DNA of 64,000 nt from Niastella sp. (lineage in GTDB: Bacteria; Bacteroidota; Bacteroidia; Chitinophagales; Chitinophagaceae), in assembly GCA_016710595.1 (NCBI GenBank), contig JADJVM010000008.1:186001-250000 (forward strand). Direction: 5' to 3'. A program made the translations under genes and the position numbers. Positions 25,701 through 34,471 of this stretch are shown piece by piece (position 1 is the stretch's first letter; every line of letters begins with the position of its first letter). The notes under the pieces were generated by a model that did no database searches, had not been told where the DNA came from, and saw only the letters and a list, made by a program, of their open reading frames with translations.

Positions 25701-28160
25701 TTGAAAAAAGGAATAAAATTAACCTTAAAAATCGTTTCTGCATTATTCATTTTCATAATCTTACTTTATGTAGCAGTATCATTATATGTTACCTATAATA
25801 AAAAGCAGATCATAAACCAGGCTTTATTTGTAATTAAAGAAAAAGTTCGGGGAAATATTTCCATGGGAGATGTTGATTTGAATATGTTTGGGCATTTCCC
25901 AAATATTTCTGTAAGCATTAAAGATATCTTACTTACTGACAGCTTATACCCGACACATAAAAGGCCATTAATTAAAGCATCGGAACTGGACGTTACTTTA
26001 AATGTATTCCGGGTAATTGCCGGTAAACAGGCAGTTAGCGGCGTTTTTATGAAAAATGGCGTAATTGATATTTTTACAGATAGTGTGGGATATACCAATA
26101 AATATATTTTGGCTCCAAAAGACCCCAAAAATGCACCGAAAGATAAGACAGTAAAAGATTATGCTTTCCAGCAGTTAAACCTGAGAAATATTCAAATAAT
26201 TATTCAGGATGGAACCAAAAGAAAGCGTTATGATTTCTTAGCACATAAGATAGATATAGATTTTGAGGCCTCAGGCAATGAAATGTTTTTATATACAAAA
26301 GCTGATATAGGCATCAATGTATTAGCATTTAAAACAGACAGGAACCGGTATTTAGAAAACAGCAGTTTTAGCGGAAACTTTATGGCAAAGATTAATGAAG
26401 CAAATCATTTGGTATTTAATAATATTCCCATTCAATTAGGGCAACATCCCTTTCAAGTTACCGGTGATTTTAATATGGGCCGGGAAAACCCTTATTTTAA
26501 AATACAATTACACACTGTTCAAATTACTTATGATAAAATAAAATCAATGGTTCCCGCCAGGATAAAAAATAGTTTGAGTATTGTAAACTTAGATCAACCC
26601 TTAAATGCAGATGCCTACATTACCGGGCCGCTAAGGGGCGGCCAGCCACACATTTTATTAAAATGGGAGGTGAGGGATACAAAGATGGCAACCAATTTCA
26701 TGGATTTTGAAAATGTTTATTTTACAGGTTCGTTTAATAATGAAATTTCTCCAGGTTTACCCAGGAGAGATCCAAACTCGAAAATTACATTGCAACATTT
26801 TAAAGCCAACTGGCATGGACTTCCTGTAGCTATGCAAAAAATTGAAATTCAAAACTTATTGGAACCCGTTTTAACTGCCGATCTTAATTCTTCATTTACG
26901 CTTTCAAAACTCAATTCAATATTAGAAAATAATACTTTCCTGCTTAAGGATGGCGAAGCTGACCTGTCACTGAATTATCATGGGCCATTCAAGCGTGATG
27001 AAAATACGAACTCGTATATTGATGGCCAGGTAGCGATAAAAAACGGTAACCTGGTATATGAACCACGCAATGTAGAAATGAGCAATATCAATGCATTGGT
27101 ATTGTTTAAGAATACTGATCTGATGGTACAAAACCTGGAATGTAAAGTAAAAAACACTCAATTAAAGATGGACGGTACCGCTTTGAATTTTTTAAAATTA
27201 ATAAATTCAGATCCTTCAAAAGTGGTTATTGACTGGAATATATTTACACCTTCGGCTGACCTTGGATCATTCCTTTTTCTTTTTCAACAACGTAATGATA
27301 AAAGGAAAAACAATTCAGCAAAAGGGAGTTTATCGGAGATCACACATAAAATTGATAATTTATTTGAGCAGGGGAGCCTTCGTGTAAATTTTACAGCAAA
27401 TGAAATCCGGTATAAAAAATTTAAAGCTACTCAATTGCTGAGCAATTTTTTTATTGCACCAAATGTTTATACGCTCAATAAAATTAGTATGAACCATGCA
27501 GGCGGTACAGTGAATGTTACCGGGGCTATCAATCAATTATCAAACAAAACCAACCAGGCAAAAATTAATGCAATATTGAAGGGGGTAAATGTATCAACCG
27601 TTTTTTATTCATTTGATAATTTTGGACAAACCGGTATTGAATCTAATAATTTAGATGGGCAACTTACTGCCAGCGTAAATACCAATATAAATCTTGATGC
27701 AGCAGGAAAAATTATTCCTCGTTCTATCAATGGGCTGGTAAATTTTTCATTAAAAAACGGGGTTTTGAAACATTATGAACCCATCATGAAGATCCAGGAT
27801 TTTATATTTAAAAACAGGAATTTTGACAGTATTGCATTTGCAGAATTGAAAGATAAATTAGAAATTAAAAATGGCGAAGTAAAGATCAACCGGATGGAAA
27901 TTCAATCTTCCGTTTTAAGTATGTATATCGAAGGAATTTATAGTATGCGGGGCAATACAGATATCAGTATCCAAATTCCATTAAGTAATTTAAAAAAGCG
28001 AAAAGATAATGATGTGCCTAAAAATAAAGGAGTACATGCCAAAACTGGTTCCAGTATCTATTTGAGGGGTCGTAGTACCGATGATGGAACTGTAAAAATT
28101 AGCCTGGACCTATTTAAGAAATATTTTAAAGACAAAGAAAAAAGAGATCGTACCCCGTAA
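25701..28160 (+). CDS. AsmA-like outer-membrane biogenesis protein
   Basis: An 819-residue protein anchored by one N-terminal helix (residues about 8-28), with a large periplasmic part rich in beta strands. The start is TTG at 25701: there is a stop at 25665 and no ATG between it and the first hydrophobic codons. VDLNMFGHFPNISVSIKDIL and a C-terminal GLVNFSLKNGVLKHYEPIMK followed by ELKDKLEIKNGEVKINRMEI are typical of the AsmA family, whose larger members act in phospholipid transport and outer-membrane assembly. A specific role cannot be inferred. It is monocistronic or followed by the phosphoribosyltransferase gene, which has its own -7 element. Confidence 0.82.
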   Translation: MKKGIKLTLKIVSALFIFIILLYVAVSLYVTYNKKQIINQALFVIKEKVRGNISMGDVDLNMFGHFPNISVSIKDILLTDSLYPTHKRPLIKASELDVTLNVFRVIAGKQAVSGVFMKNGVIDIFTDSVGYTNKYILAPKDPKNAPKDKTVKDYAFQQLNLRNIQIIIQDGTKRKRYDFLAHKIDIDFEASGNEMFLYTKADIGINVLAFKTDRNRYLENSSFSGNFMAKINEANHLVFNNIPIQLGQHPFQVTGDFNMGRENPYFKIQLHTVQITYDKIKSMVPARIKNSLSIVNLDQPLNADAYITGPLRGGQPHILLKWEVRDTKMATNFMDFENVYFTGSFNNEISPGLPRRDPNSKITLQHFKANWHGLPVAMQKIEIQNLLEPVLTADLNSSFTLSKLNSILENNTFLLKDGEADLSLNYHGPFKRDENTNSYIDGQVAIKNGNLVYEPRNVEMSNINALVLFKNTDLMVQNLECKVKNTQLKMDGTALNFLKLINSDPSKVVIDWNIFTPSADLGSFLFLFQQRNDKRKNNSAKGSLSEITHKIDNLFEQGSLRVNFTANEIRYKKFKATQLLSNFFIAPNVYTLNKISMNHAGGTVNVTGAINQLSNKTNQAKINAILKGVNVSTVFYSFDNFGQTGIESNNLDGQLTASVNTNINLDAAGKIIPRSINGLVNFSLKNGVLKHYEPIMKIQDFIFKNRNFDSIAFAELKDKLEIKNGEVKINRMEIQSSVLSMYIEGIYSMRGNTDISIQIPLSNLKKRKDNDVPKNKGVHAKTGSSIYLRGRSTDDGTVKISLDLFKKYFKDKEKRDRTP

Positions 28161-28197
28161 GAAAACTGTTCAATTTTACCAAATACTTTATATTAAA

Positions 28198-28205
28198 TAC
28201 ATTTG
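28198..28205 (+). promoter_or_regulatory. -7 promoter element of the phosphoribosyltransferase gene
   Basis: TACATTTG matches TAnnTTTG exactly and would start transcription near 28211, about 10 bases before the ATG at 28222. No convincing -33 box was seen. Confidence 0.4.
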
Positions 28206-28221
28206 AGGCAAAATGTAAACC

Positions 28222-28713
28222 ATGTTATTGGATAAAGACACGGCTCAGAGAAAAATATACCGGATGGCCATGCAAATTGCAGAACAGCACTTTGATAAAG
28301 AAAACTTAGTGCTGGTTGGTATAAAAGAAAACGGACTTGCTATTGCAGAAGCCATACATCAATACCTTACAAATAATTTTACAGGAGCATTATCGGTAAT
28401 AAGTTTATCGCTTGATAAGCGGAATCCGGGTGATATTACATTGCATCCTGATATTTCATTAAAAGGGAAAACAATTATTTTAATAGATGATGTTGCCAAT
28501 AGCGGCCGTACAATGTTATATGCTATAAAACGATTACTCAATCAAACTCCAGCAGAAATTCAAACCCTTGCTTTGATAGAAAGGACCCATAAATTGTTCC
28601 CCATAGCCGTAAATTATGTAGGTTTATCTGTTTCCACAGGTATGCAGCAATATATAGAAGTACAGGTAGAGGCCGGAAAATATTTTACTGCAGTTATTAA
28701 AGAAAAAAAATAA
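28222..28713 (+). CDS. PyrR-like phosphoribosyltransferase
   Basis: A 163-residue type I phosphoribosyltransferase. The PRPP-binding loop is TIILIDDVANSGRTMLYAIK (residues about 90-109). ALIERTHKLFPIAVNYVGLS followed by VSTGMQQYIEV matches the C-terminal segment of PyrR proteins, which are uracil phosphoribosyltransferases that can also regulate pyrimidine genes. No pyrimidine gene is nearby, so the regulatory role is not supported by context. It lies 31 bases before the S46 peptidase gene and the two may be co-transcribed. Confidence 0.8.
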   Translation: MLLDKDTAQRKIYRMAMQIAEQHFDKENLVLVGIKENGLAIAEAIHQYLTNNFTGALSVISLSLDKRNPGDITLHPDISLKGKTIILIDDVANSGRTMLYAIKRLLNQTPAEIQTLALIERTHKLFPIAVNYVGLSVSTGMQQYIEVQVEAGKYFTAVIKEKK

Positions 28714-28743
28714 TCAACATTTACAAAGCATAAATAACTAAAT

Positions 28744-30909
28744 ATGAGAAAATCAAAAATTATCCTTTTTTTATTCTTTATTTTTTCAGTAACCATCGTA
28801 AAAGCAGACGAAGGCATGTGGCTTCCTCAATTATTGCAAAAGCTAAATGAAAGCCGCATGAAAAGCCTGGGCATGAAGATAAGTGCAGCAGATATTTATA
28901 GTATCAATAAGGGAAGCCTTAAAGATGCGGTGGTAAGCCTTGGTGGGTTTTGTACGGCTGAGCTCATTTCATCAAAAGGATTAATATTAACCAATCATCA
29001 TTGTGGGTTTGATGCCATACAAAACCACAGTTCACTTGAAAATAATTATTTACGGGATGGTTTTTGGGCAAAAACCAATAAAGATGAACTCCCCAATAAA
29101 GGTTTATTTGTAACATTTATTGTTCGTATTGATGATGTAACCCGTGCTGTAATGAACGGCGTAACGCCTGCTATGAACGAGGCTGAGCGGCAAAGTGTAA
29201 TTGATAAGAATATCGCAGCCGTACAACGGAATGTGCAAAAACAAGCAACCCAAAAAAGTTTTGTACGTGGTTTTTTTGAAGCCAACCAATATTATTTATT
29301 TGTTACTGAAACTTACAATGATGTTCGCCTGGTGGGGGCCCCGCCTTCTGCCATCGGTAATTTTGGAAAAGATACTGATAACTGGGTTTGGCCCAGGCAT
29401 ACAGGTGATTTCTCAATGTTCAGGATTTATGCTTCAAAAGATAATAAGCCGGCAGAATATGCAGAAGGCAATATTCCTTACACGCCAAAACGGGCATTGA
29501 ATATTTCATTAAAAGGCATAAAGGAAAATGATTTTACGCTCATCTTTGGTTTTCCTGGCCGTACATCAGAATATTTACCTGCAGTAGCGGTAGAACAAAT
29601 TCGCACTGTGAGTGACCCTGCAAAAATTGCAATCCGGGAAAAAGCACTTACCATTATTGATAACTATATGCGAAAAGACGAAGCTATCAAAATTAAATAT
29701 GCAGCAAAATATGCTTCTATTCAAAACGCTTATAAAAAATGGCAGGGAGAAGTGCTGGGCCTTACCAGGACCAATGCTTTTGCTAAAAAAACAAATTATG
29801 AAGATGAATTTCAAAAAAGAGTAGATGCCAATCCAATATGGAAAACTGAATATGGTAACCTGCTGGCAGATTTTAAAACAGTTTATAATAACATTGAGCC
29901 TTATAATTTAGCAAGGGATTATTATACCGAGATATTTTCTAAAATTGAATTATTTTCAATTTGTGCCAGGTTAAAAGCATTACAAATTACTTATGAAACC
30001 AAAGGTGAAACGGCATTTGCTGAAAGATTAAAGAATATAGAACCGGATTTGTTGCATGTACTGGAAGAGTATAATGCTGAAGTTGATAAGAAAGTTGCCG
30101 AAGCCTTAATGGAGATGTATGTGCAAAACCAGGATAAAAAATATGTTTCCCCCGAAGTGCTGCAAGCATTAGAAACCACAGATGGAAATTTTGTTGCATT
30201 TATAAACAGGCTGTATAGCCAAACCTCATTAACGAATGCAGATAGTATAGAGGCCTTATTGGCCCTGCCTGCTGCCGAAGCAGTAGAAAAAATAAAACAA
30301 TATGATGCCATCCATTTATTTAGTGATGTACAATCAGTATATCAAAACCAGGTACAAAAACAGCAAAATATTTACCAGGCTTACATCAATAAATTACAAC
30401 GCTCCTACATGCAGGCACAAATGGAAGTAATGAAAGAAAAGAAATTTTATCCCGATGCCAATAGCACCATGCGTGTTACATACGGCCAGGTAAAAGGGTA
30501 TAATCCAAGAGATGCTGTTTATTATAAATTTCAAACAACATTAGATGGTATCATGGAGAAATATATTCCCGGAGATTATGAATTTGATGTGCCTGCAAAA
30601 TTAATTTCATTATATAAAACGAAAGATTATGGCAGGTATGGTGAAAATGGAAAAATGCCTGTTTGCTTTATCGCTACCAATCATACTACAGGTGGCAATT
30701 CGGGCAGCCCTGCTTTAGATGCGTATGGAAATTTGATTGGGTTAAATTTTGACAGGGTATGGGAAGGTACCATGAGCGACATCAATTATGACCCTTCTAT
30801 TTGCAGAAATATTATGGTGGATATACGATATGTGCTCTTTATTGTGGATAAATTTGCCGGCGCAACACATTTAATAGATGAAATGAAGCTGGTACAAGCC
30901 GGCAAGTGA
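28744..30909 (+). CDS. S46-family dipeptidyl-peptidase, DPP11-like
   Basis: A 721-residue periplasmic serine peptidase with a signal peptide ending near residue 20. The chymotrypsin-like catalytic core is visible: H85 in LTNHHCGFDAI, an aspartate in the DNWVWPRHTGDFSMFR region, and S655 in TTGGNSGSPALD. Downstream, LIGLNFDRVWEG has arginine (R671) at the position that is arginine in DPP11 (Asp/Glu-specific) and glycine in DPP7 (hydrophobic-specific). It should release dipeptides from oligopeptides in the periplasm, feeding amino-acid catabolism. The acidic-residue preference is inferred from this one residue. A strong terminator follows. Confidence 0.92.
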   Translation: MRKSKIILFLFFIFSVTIVKADEGMWLPQLLQKLNESRMKSLGMKISAADIYSINKGSLKDAVVSLGGFCTAELISSKGLILTNHHCGFDAIQNHSSLENNYLRDGFWAKTNKDELPNKGLFVTFIVRIDDVTRAVMNGVTPAMNEAERQSVIDKNIAAVQRNVQKQATQKSFVRGFFEANQYYLFVTETYNDVRLVGAPPSAIGNFGKDTDNWVWPRHTGDFSMFRIYASKDNKPAEYAEGNIPYTPKRALNISLKGIKENDFTLIFGFPGRTSEYLPAVAVEQIRTVSDPAKIAIREKALTIIDNYMRKDEAIKIKYAAKYASIQNAYKKWQGEVLGLTRTNAFAKKTNYEDEFQKRVDANPIWKTEYGNLLADFKTVYNNIEPYNLARDYYTEIFSKIELFSICARLKALQITYETKGETAFAERLKNIEPDLLHVLEEYNAEVDKKVAEALMEMYVQNQDKKYVSPEVLQALETTDGNFVAFINRLYSQTSLTNADSIEALLALPAAEAVEKIKQYDAIHLFSDVQSVYQNQVQKQQNIYQAYINKLQRSYMQAQMEVMKEKKFYPDANSTMRVTYGQVKGYNPRDAVYYKFQTTLDGIMEKYIPGDYEFDVPAKLISLYKTKDYGRYGENGKMPVCFIATNHTTGGNSGSPALDAYGNLIGLNFDRVWEGTMSDINYDPSICRNIMVDIRYVLFIVDKFAGATHLIDEMKLVQAGK

Positions 30910-30939
30910 CAAATTATCCACATAACAATTTCTTAATAC

Positions 30940-30966
30940 AGCAGGTAGCGATACCTGCTTTTTTTA
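30940..30966 (+). terminator. Terminator of the S46 peptidase gene
   Basis: Arms 30940-30947 (AGCAGGTA) and 30952-30959 form a perfect 8-base-pair stem with a 4-base loop, followed by at least six T bases, 31 bases after the stop codon. Confidence 0.9.
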
Positions 30967-30970
30967 TGCG

Positions 30971-30978
30971 TAATTTTG
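30971..30978 (+). promoter_or_regulatory. -7 promoter element before a small gene
   Basis: TAATTTTG matches TAnnTTTG exactly. It directly follows the peptidase terminator and lies 20 bases before the ATG at 30998. Confidence 0.35.
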
Positions 30979-30997
30979 TATTGTACTTTTTAAAAGT

Positions 30998-31258
30998 ATG
31001 CAGCGGTTTAAAGCTGAAGAAAAAGATTTTGAATATAAATTCTTGAACTCAGTAAACCAAATAATTATGAAAGAAAAATCTTCAAGCTCATTAATTGAGT
31101 TGCTACAAGAAAAGAAATCTTTCGTTGACCTGGAAACGAAGAAAAAGATTGAACAACATCTTTCTAACATCAACGATGTTATTACTGATAATGATCTCAG
31201 GAATGTAAAAACAGATATCTCCCTCATCCAACCACCAATTACTCCCCGCATTTTTTAA
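30998..31258 (+). CDS. Small charged helical protein of unknown function
   Basis: An 86-residue predicted cytosolic protein rich in lysine, glutamate and serine, with long amphipathic stretches (LIELLQEKKSFVDLETKKKI) and no signal peptide or membrane helix. I do not recognise a family. Support for coding comes from an exact -7 promoter element 20 bases upstream, placed after the peptidase terminator, and from a sensible composition. An overlapping 95-codon frame on the opposite strand (30964-31251) has no promoter and reads less like a protein. Its position beside the sigma-factor cassette may be coincidental. Confidence 0.45.
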   Translation: MQRFKAEEKDFEYKFLNSVNQIIMKEKSSSSLIELLQEKKSFVDLETKKKIEQHLSNINDVITDNDLRNVKTDISLIQPPITPRIF

Positions 31259-31319
31259 TAAGCCCTTTCAACTGTTTAGCATTAAGAGATTATGATAAGC
31301 TTTTATCTTTTAAGCTATG

Positions 31320-31886
31320 CTAATATACTTTTGTAATAAAAGTTAATAAACTACTGTCGCTTTCTACCGTGGCACTTATATACCTGTCATATTTTTGAGT
31401 ATTTATTTTCACTGTATCTATATTGTTATTATCACTGTTTTTTTCTTTCAATTTTACAGTTACTTTTTCCTGTGCCGATGGTTTAACCATTATCGTATCT
31501 TTCATTACAGGTTCAACCATGCCCTGATCAGGTGCTTTTACTTGTTCAACTGCTTTTTGTTCATTTGTTTTTACAATGGGATTGCTTTTTTCGGGACTGT
31601 TATTCATTATAAAAAATAATGCGATCATGATAGCTGCCACAGCGGCTGCCGCCAACCAACCCATTTTCATCTTGAAAGGTTTTTTTTCAAATAATTGTTC
31701 CTTTAAATGATCCTGCACTTTTTGTGAAATATTGGGTATTGATTCTTCCCTGATTGCAGATTGCAGCATAATACGCTTTACTAAACTGAATTCAGTTTCA
31801 GTAGCAGCCAATTCCTGTATTTGTTGCTTTTCATCAGCACTTAAATCTACCCATTCTTTATATTTTATTATTTCATCTACATTCAT
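31320..31886 (-). CDS. Single-helix membrane protein, probable anti-sigma factor
   Basis: A 188-residue protein with a cytosolic helical N-terminal part (residues 1-72), one membrane helix at about 75-95 (MGWLAAAAVAAIMIALFFIM) and a polar extracytoplasmic tail. The N-terminal segment resembles the sigma-binding part of anti-sigma proteins without a zinc motif. It lies 11 bases downstream of an ECF sigma-factor gene, the usual place for its anti-sigma partner. The assignment depends on topology and context more than on sequence motifs. Confidence 0.65.
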   Translation of the reverse strand: MNVDEIIKYKEWVDLSADEKQQIQELAATETEFSLVKRIMLQSAIREESIPNISQKVQDHLKEQLFEKKPFKMKMGWLAAAAVAAIMIALFFIMNNSPEKSNPIVKTNEQKAVEQVKAPDQGMVEPVMKDTIMVKPSAQEKVTVKLKEKNSDNNNIDTVKINTQKYDRYISATVESDSSLLTFITKVY

Positions 31887-31897
31887 ACATCTTTATT

Positions 31898-32470
31898 TTA
31901 TGGGTAACTGAGTAACCCTTCAAATTGTTTTAAATGCTCTCTCATTTCTTTCAGTAAATTAAATATTCTCGATTTTACGGTACCTTCCGGTACATCCATA
32001 ATGACGGCAATTTGTGGGATGGTATAATTTTCTACAATACGTAAAAAATATAGTTCTTTCTTTTGTGGGGGAAGTGCATCGGTACATTCATGCAATGCCA
32101 GGGTAAACCTTTCCAGGTCGGGGTTATGGGCATTTATTGTATGTACATCTTCTTTCATTTTATTAAATTTTAGCCTTACTTCCTGTTTACGATACTCATT
32201 TTTGCACATATTGTGGGCAATGCTGAATATCCAGGTATTAAAGTTCCGGTCTTTATCAAAAATTGCTTTATTTTTTATCAATTTCAAAAAAAGATCCTGG
32301 GTAAAGTCTTCTGCCCGTTCTTTATCCTGCCATAGCATTTTAAAAAAATACCTGAATAATTTTTGGCCATAGCGTTTATATATTTCATCAAATACCCGGT
32401 TATCGCCCTGCTGCAATAATATGATCAATGCTTCATCAGTAAAAGAAGTATCATCTATTTGATCTGTCAT
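31898..32470 (-). CDS. ECF-type RNA polymerase sigma factor
   Basis: A 190-residue sigma factor. Region 2 is FDEIYKRYGQKLFRYFFKML followed by AEDFTQDLFLKLIKN and NTWIFSIAHNMCKNEYRKQ. Region 4 holds LPPQKKELYFLRIVENYTIP and IAVIMDVPEGTVKSRIFNLLK. It should redirect RNA polymerase to a small regulon when its membrane partner, encoded immediately downstream, releases it. It overlaps the upstream secreted-protein gene by 4 bases, which suggests the three genes are one unit. Confidence 0.92.
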   Translation of the reverse strand: MTDQIDDTSFTDEALIILLQQGDNRVFDEIYKRYGQKLFRYFFKMLWQDKERAEDFTQDLFLKLIKNKAIFDKDRNFNTWIFSIAHNMCKNEYRKQEVRLKFNKMKEDVHTINAHNPDLERFTLALHECTDALPPQKKELYFLRIVENYTIPQIAVIMDVPEGTVKSRIFNLLKEMREHLKQFEGLLSYP

Positions 32471-33465
32471 AAAGGGATCGCTTTCTTTAAAATTTCATTT
32501 ACCTGTGCTTCCATATTTACTTGCTTTGCGATATATTCTATTTTCTTTTTTATAAATTCTTTCATTGGTGTAGCTGTTCCGTAACTTTTGTATAAAAGAA
32601 TGAGGGAGGGCAGGTAATTTTTATACAATGGTATTTCATCAGCGGCCAATTTTCTCTCCTGGCTGATAAAAGAAAATTTAAAATCATTTTCAATATGGTC
32701 TTTCATTTCTGTAAAATCTTTAGCTTCATCTAAACAAATAAGTAAGCCCGTGTAAAATGCTTTTGGATAATTGCGAATGATGTCTCTGCCAAGTGATAAA
32801 CAGAGATATGCATTTTCTTTTTGAATTACCGGGGCATCATAATATCTTAATTCAATGTCTTTTCTTATGCCACCGGCCTGTACCATGGCCAATGCAACCA
32901 GGTCAGCAATTCCATTTGCGTAAATGAAGGCCCCCTGTGTAGCGCTCATTAAAGTATTATAGTGATACTCGTATAAGTTTTGTGTTAAAGGATTCGTTTC
33001 ATTGAGTTTGTTTGCATATTCATTGAGCGCTTGTTTGTCTTTTGCAATGATGGCATATTGAACTAAATATGGATAAATAATGTTTTTATCTTTTGCCAGG
33101 CTCAATGCTTTAAATACTTTATCCTTTTCTTTTTTACCGGATTGAATAAAAAGCATCAGGTTGTATTGCCAGGTTTCTTTAATAAAATTGGATGCTTGTG
33201 AAATGCTGTTTTGCATTTCTGCCTGTTTTAATGAAGCGGTTATAGATTCATCATGATCTAAAGCTAAAAAATAATTCCACCAATGCATGGCATTGGCAGG
33301 GGCAAACCATGCTTGTTTTTTTAATGCAATAAGAGTGTTATTCTTTCCCAGGTTGCTTGCATTAAAACTTTCAGCTAATACATTTTGCTGATTCGGTTTG
33401 CCGGTACTTTGTCCAAAACAAGCTAATGATGAGAAGAAAAATAAAAGAATAATAATATATTTCAT
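32467..33465 (-). CDS. Secreted protein of unknown function upstream of the sigma factor
   Basis: A 332-residue protein with a signal peptide ending near residue 19 (SLACFGQS; the cysteine is probably not a lipobox). The rest is mostly helical, with repeated helix pairs such as FKALSLAKDKNIIYPYLVQY and NAYLCLSLGRDIIRNYPKAF, reminiscent of TPR-like solenoids. No family is recognised. Its stop overlaps the sigma-factor start by 4 bases, so the genes are translationally coupled. It may be an exported sensor or product of this sigma system. The 104-base divergent region to the TraB gene should hold its promoter. Confidence 0.72.
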   Translation of the reverse strand: MKYIIILLFFFSSLACFGQSTGKPNQQNVLAESFNASNLGKNNTLIALKKQAWFAPANAMHWWNYFLALDHDESITASLKQAEMQNSISQASNFIKETWQYNLMLFIQSGKKEKDKVFKALSLAKDKNIIYPYLVQYAIIAKDKQALNEYANKLNETNPLTQNLYEYHYNTLMSATQGAFIYANGIADLVALAMVQAGGIRKDIELRYYDAPVIQKENAYLCLSLGRDIIRNYPKAFYTGLLICLDEAKDFTEMKDHIENDFKFSFISQERKLAADEIPLYKNYLPSLILLYKSYGTATPMKEFIKKKIEYIAKQVNMEAQVNEILKKAIPL

Positions 33466-33569
33466 ATCATGCAGTACAGTTATCTCTAAATTTCGTTCAT
33501 TTTTATTGAAATAAAAATTTCAATTTCTAAAATCAATTAACCACCCCCGAATTGTCTTAATTTTATCAC

Positions 33570-34469
33570 ATGAAATTTATGCCAAAGTTTTTACAGATCA
33601 TATTTCTTGCCTCTGGTTTTTTGTCTTGTAAGGCACAAAATGAACCAGAAATACCCAGAGCTGCAGATGGCAATACCTTACTTTGGGAGGTTTCAGGCAA
33701 TGGATTATCATCGCCCAGTTATATTTATGGAACCTTCCATTTAATGTGCAAAGATCAATTGCATTTGAGTGGGAATCTCCTCACTGCAATAAAGCGCAGT
33801 AAAGAGGTATATTTTGAACTGGACCTGGATGATCTGTCAAATACCCTGGGAGCTATTTTTATGATGAATATGAAAAATAGTACCAGTTGGAAAGACTTGT
33901 ATAATGAAGCAGATTTTAATACCGTAACATCTTATTTTAGGGATTCATTGAAAATGCCCCTGTCCATGGTAGAAAAGATGAAACCTTCATTTGCCGAATC
34001 AATGCTTTACCCAAAATTTTTAAATTGTAAGAATATGAGTGGGGTAGAACAGGAAATTTTGGCGGTTGCCAAAAAAGACAATAAAGAGATTAAAGGATTG
34101 GAAACGATTGCCTTTCAAATGTCGGTTTTTGATAGTATCCCTTACCAGGAACAGGCACAAAGTTTGTTGAAAACAATTGATAGCCTGCAGCAAAGCAAAA
34201 TATTTTTTGACAGCCTCGTTCAAATTTATAACTCACAAAACCTTTCAGCAATGGAAGCTGCTTTCTCAACACCGGAATATGGTATGGCAGATAACCTGGA
34301 TATTTTATTAAATAAACGAAATAAAAACTGGGTTACTCAATTTAAAAACATTTTCGCCAGCCAGCCGGTATTGGTAGCAGTAGGAGCAGGCCATTTGGTA
34401 GGTGAGCAGGGTATCCTTTCATTATTAAAAAAAGAAGGTTACACAGTTACTCCATTATTAAATAAATAA
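33570..34469 (+). CDS. TraB/GumN-family protein
   Basis: A 299-residue exported protein with a hydrophobic N-terminus and a possible lipobox (GFLSCKAQ near residue 20). The family pattern is present: SPSYIYGTFHLMCKDQLHL near the N-terminus, EVYFELDLDDLSNTLG, a central ETIAFQMSVFDSIPYQEQA, and the C-terminal VLVAVGAGHLVGEQGILSLL followed by KKEGYTV. TraB/GumN (ChaN-like) proteins include proposed metalloproteases, with GxxH motifs as the probable metal site; activity here is not proven. An alternative ATG is at 33579. The thioredoxin-like gene begins 2 bases after its stop. Confidence 0.86.
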   Translation: MKFMPKFLQIIFLASGFLSCKAQNEPEIPRAADGNTLLWEVSGNGLSSPSYIYGTFHLMCKDQLHLSGNLLTAIKRSKEVYFELDLDDLSNTLGAIFMMNMKNSTSWKDLYNEADFNTVTSYFRDSLKMPLSMVEKMKPSFAESMLYPKFLNCKNMSGVEQEILAVAKKDNKEIKGLETIAFQMSVFDSIPYQEQAQSLLKTIDSLQQSKIFFDSLVQIYNSQNLSAMEAAFSTPEYGMADNLDILLNKRNKNWVTQFKNIFASQPVLVAVGAGHLVGEQGILSLLKKEGYTVTPLLNK

Positions 34470-34471
34470 AA

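Noticed and set aside
30964..31251. 95-codon minus-strand frame opposite the small helical protein
   Set aside because: It overlaps a -7 promoter element and the end of the peptidase terminator region, and composition favours the plus-strand frame.
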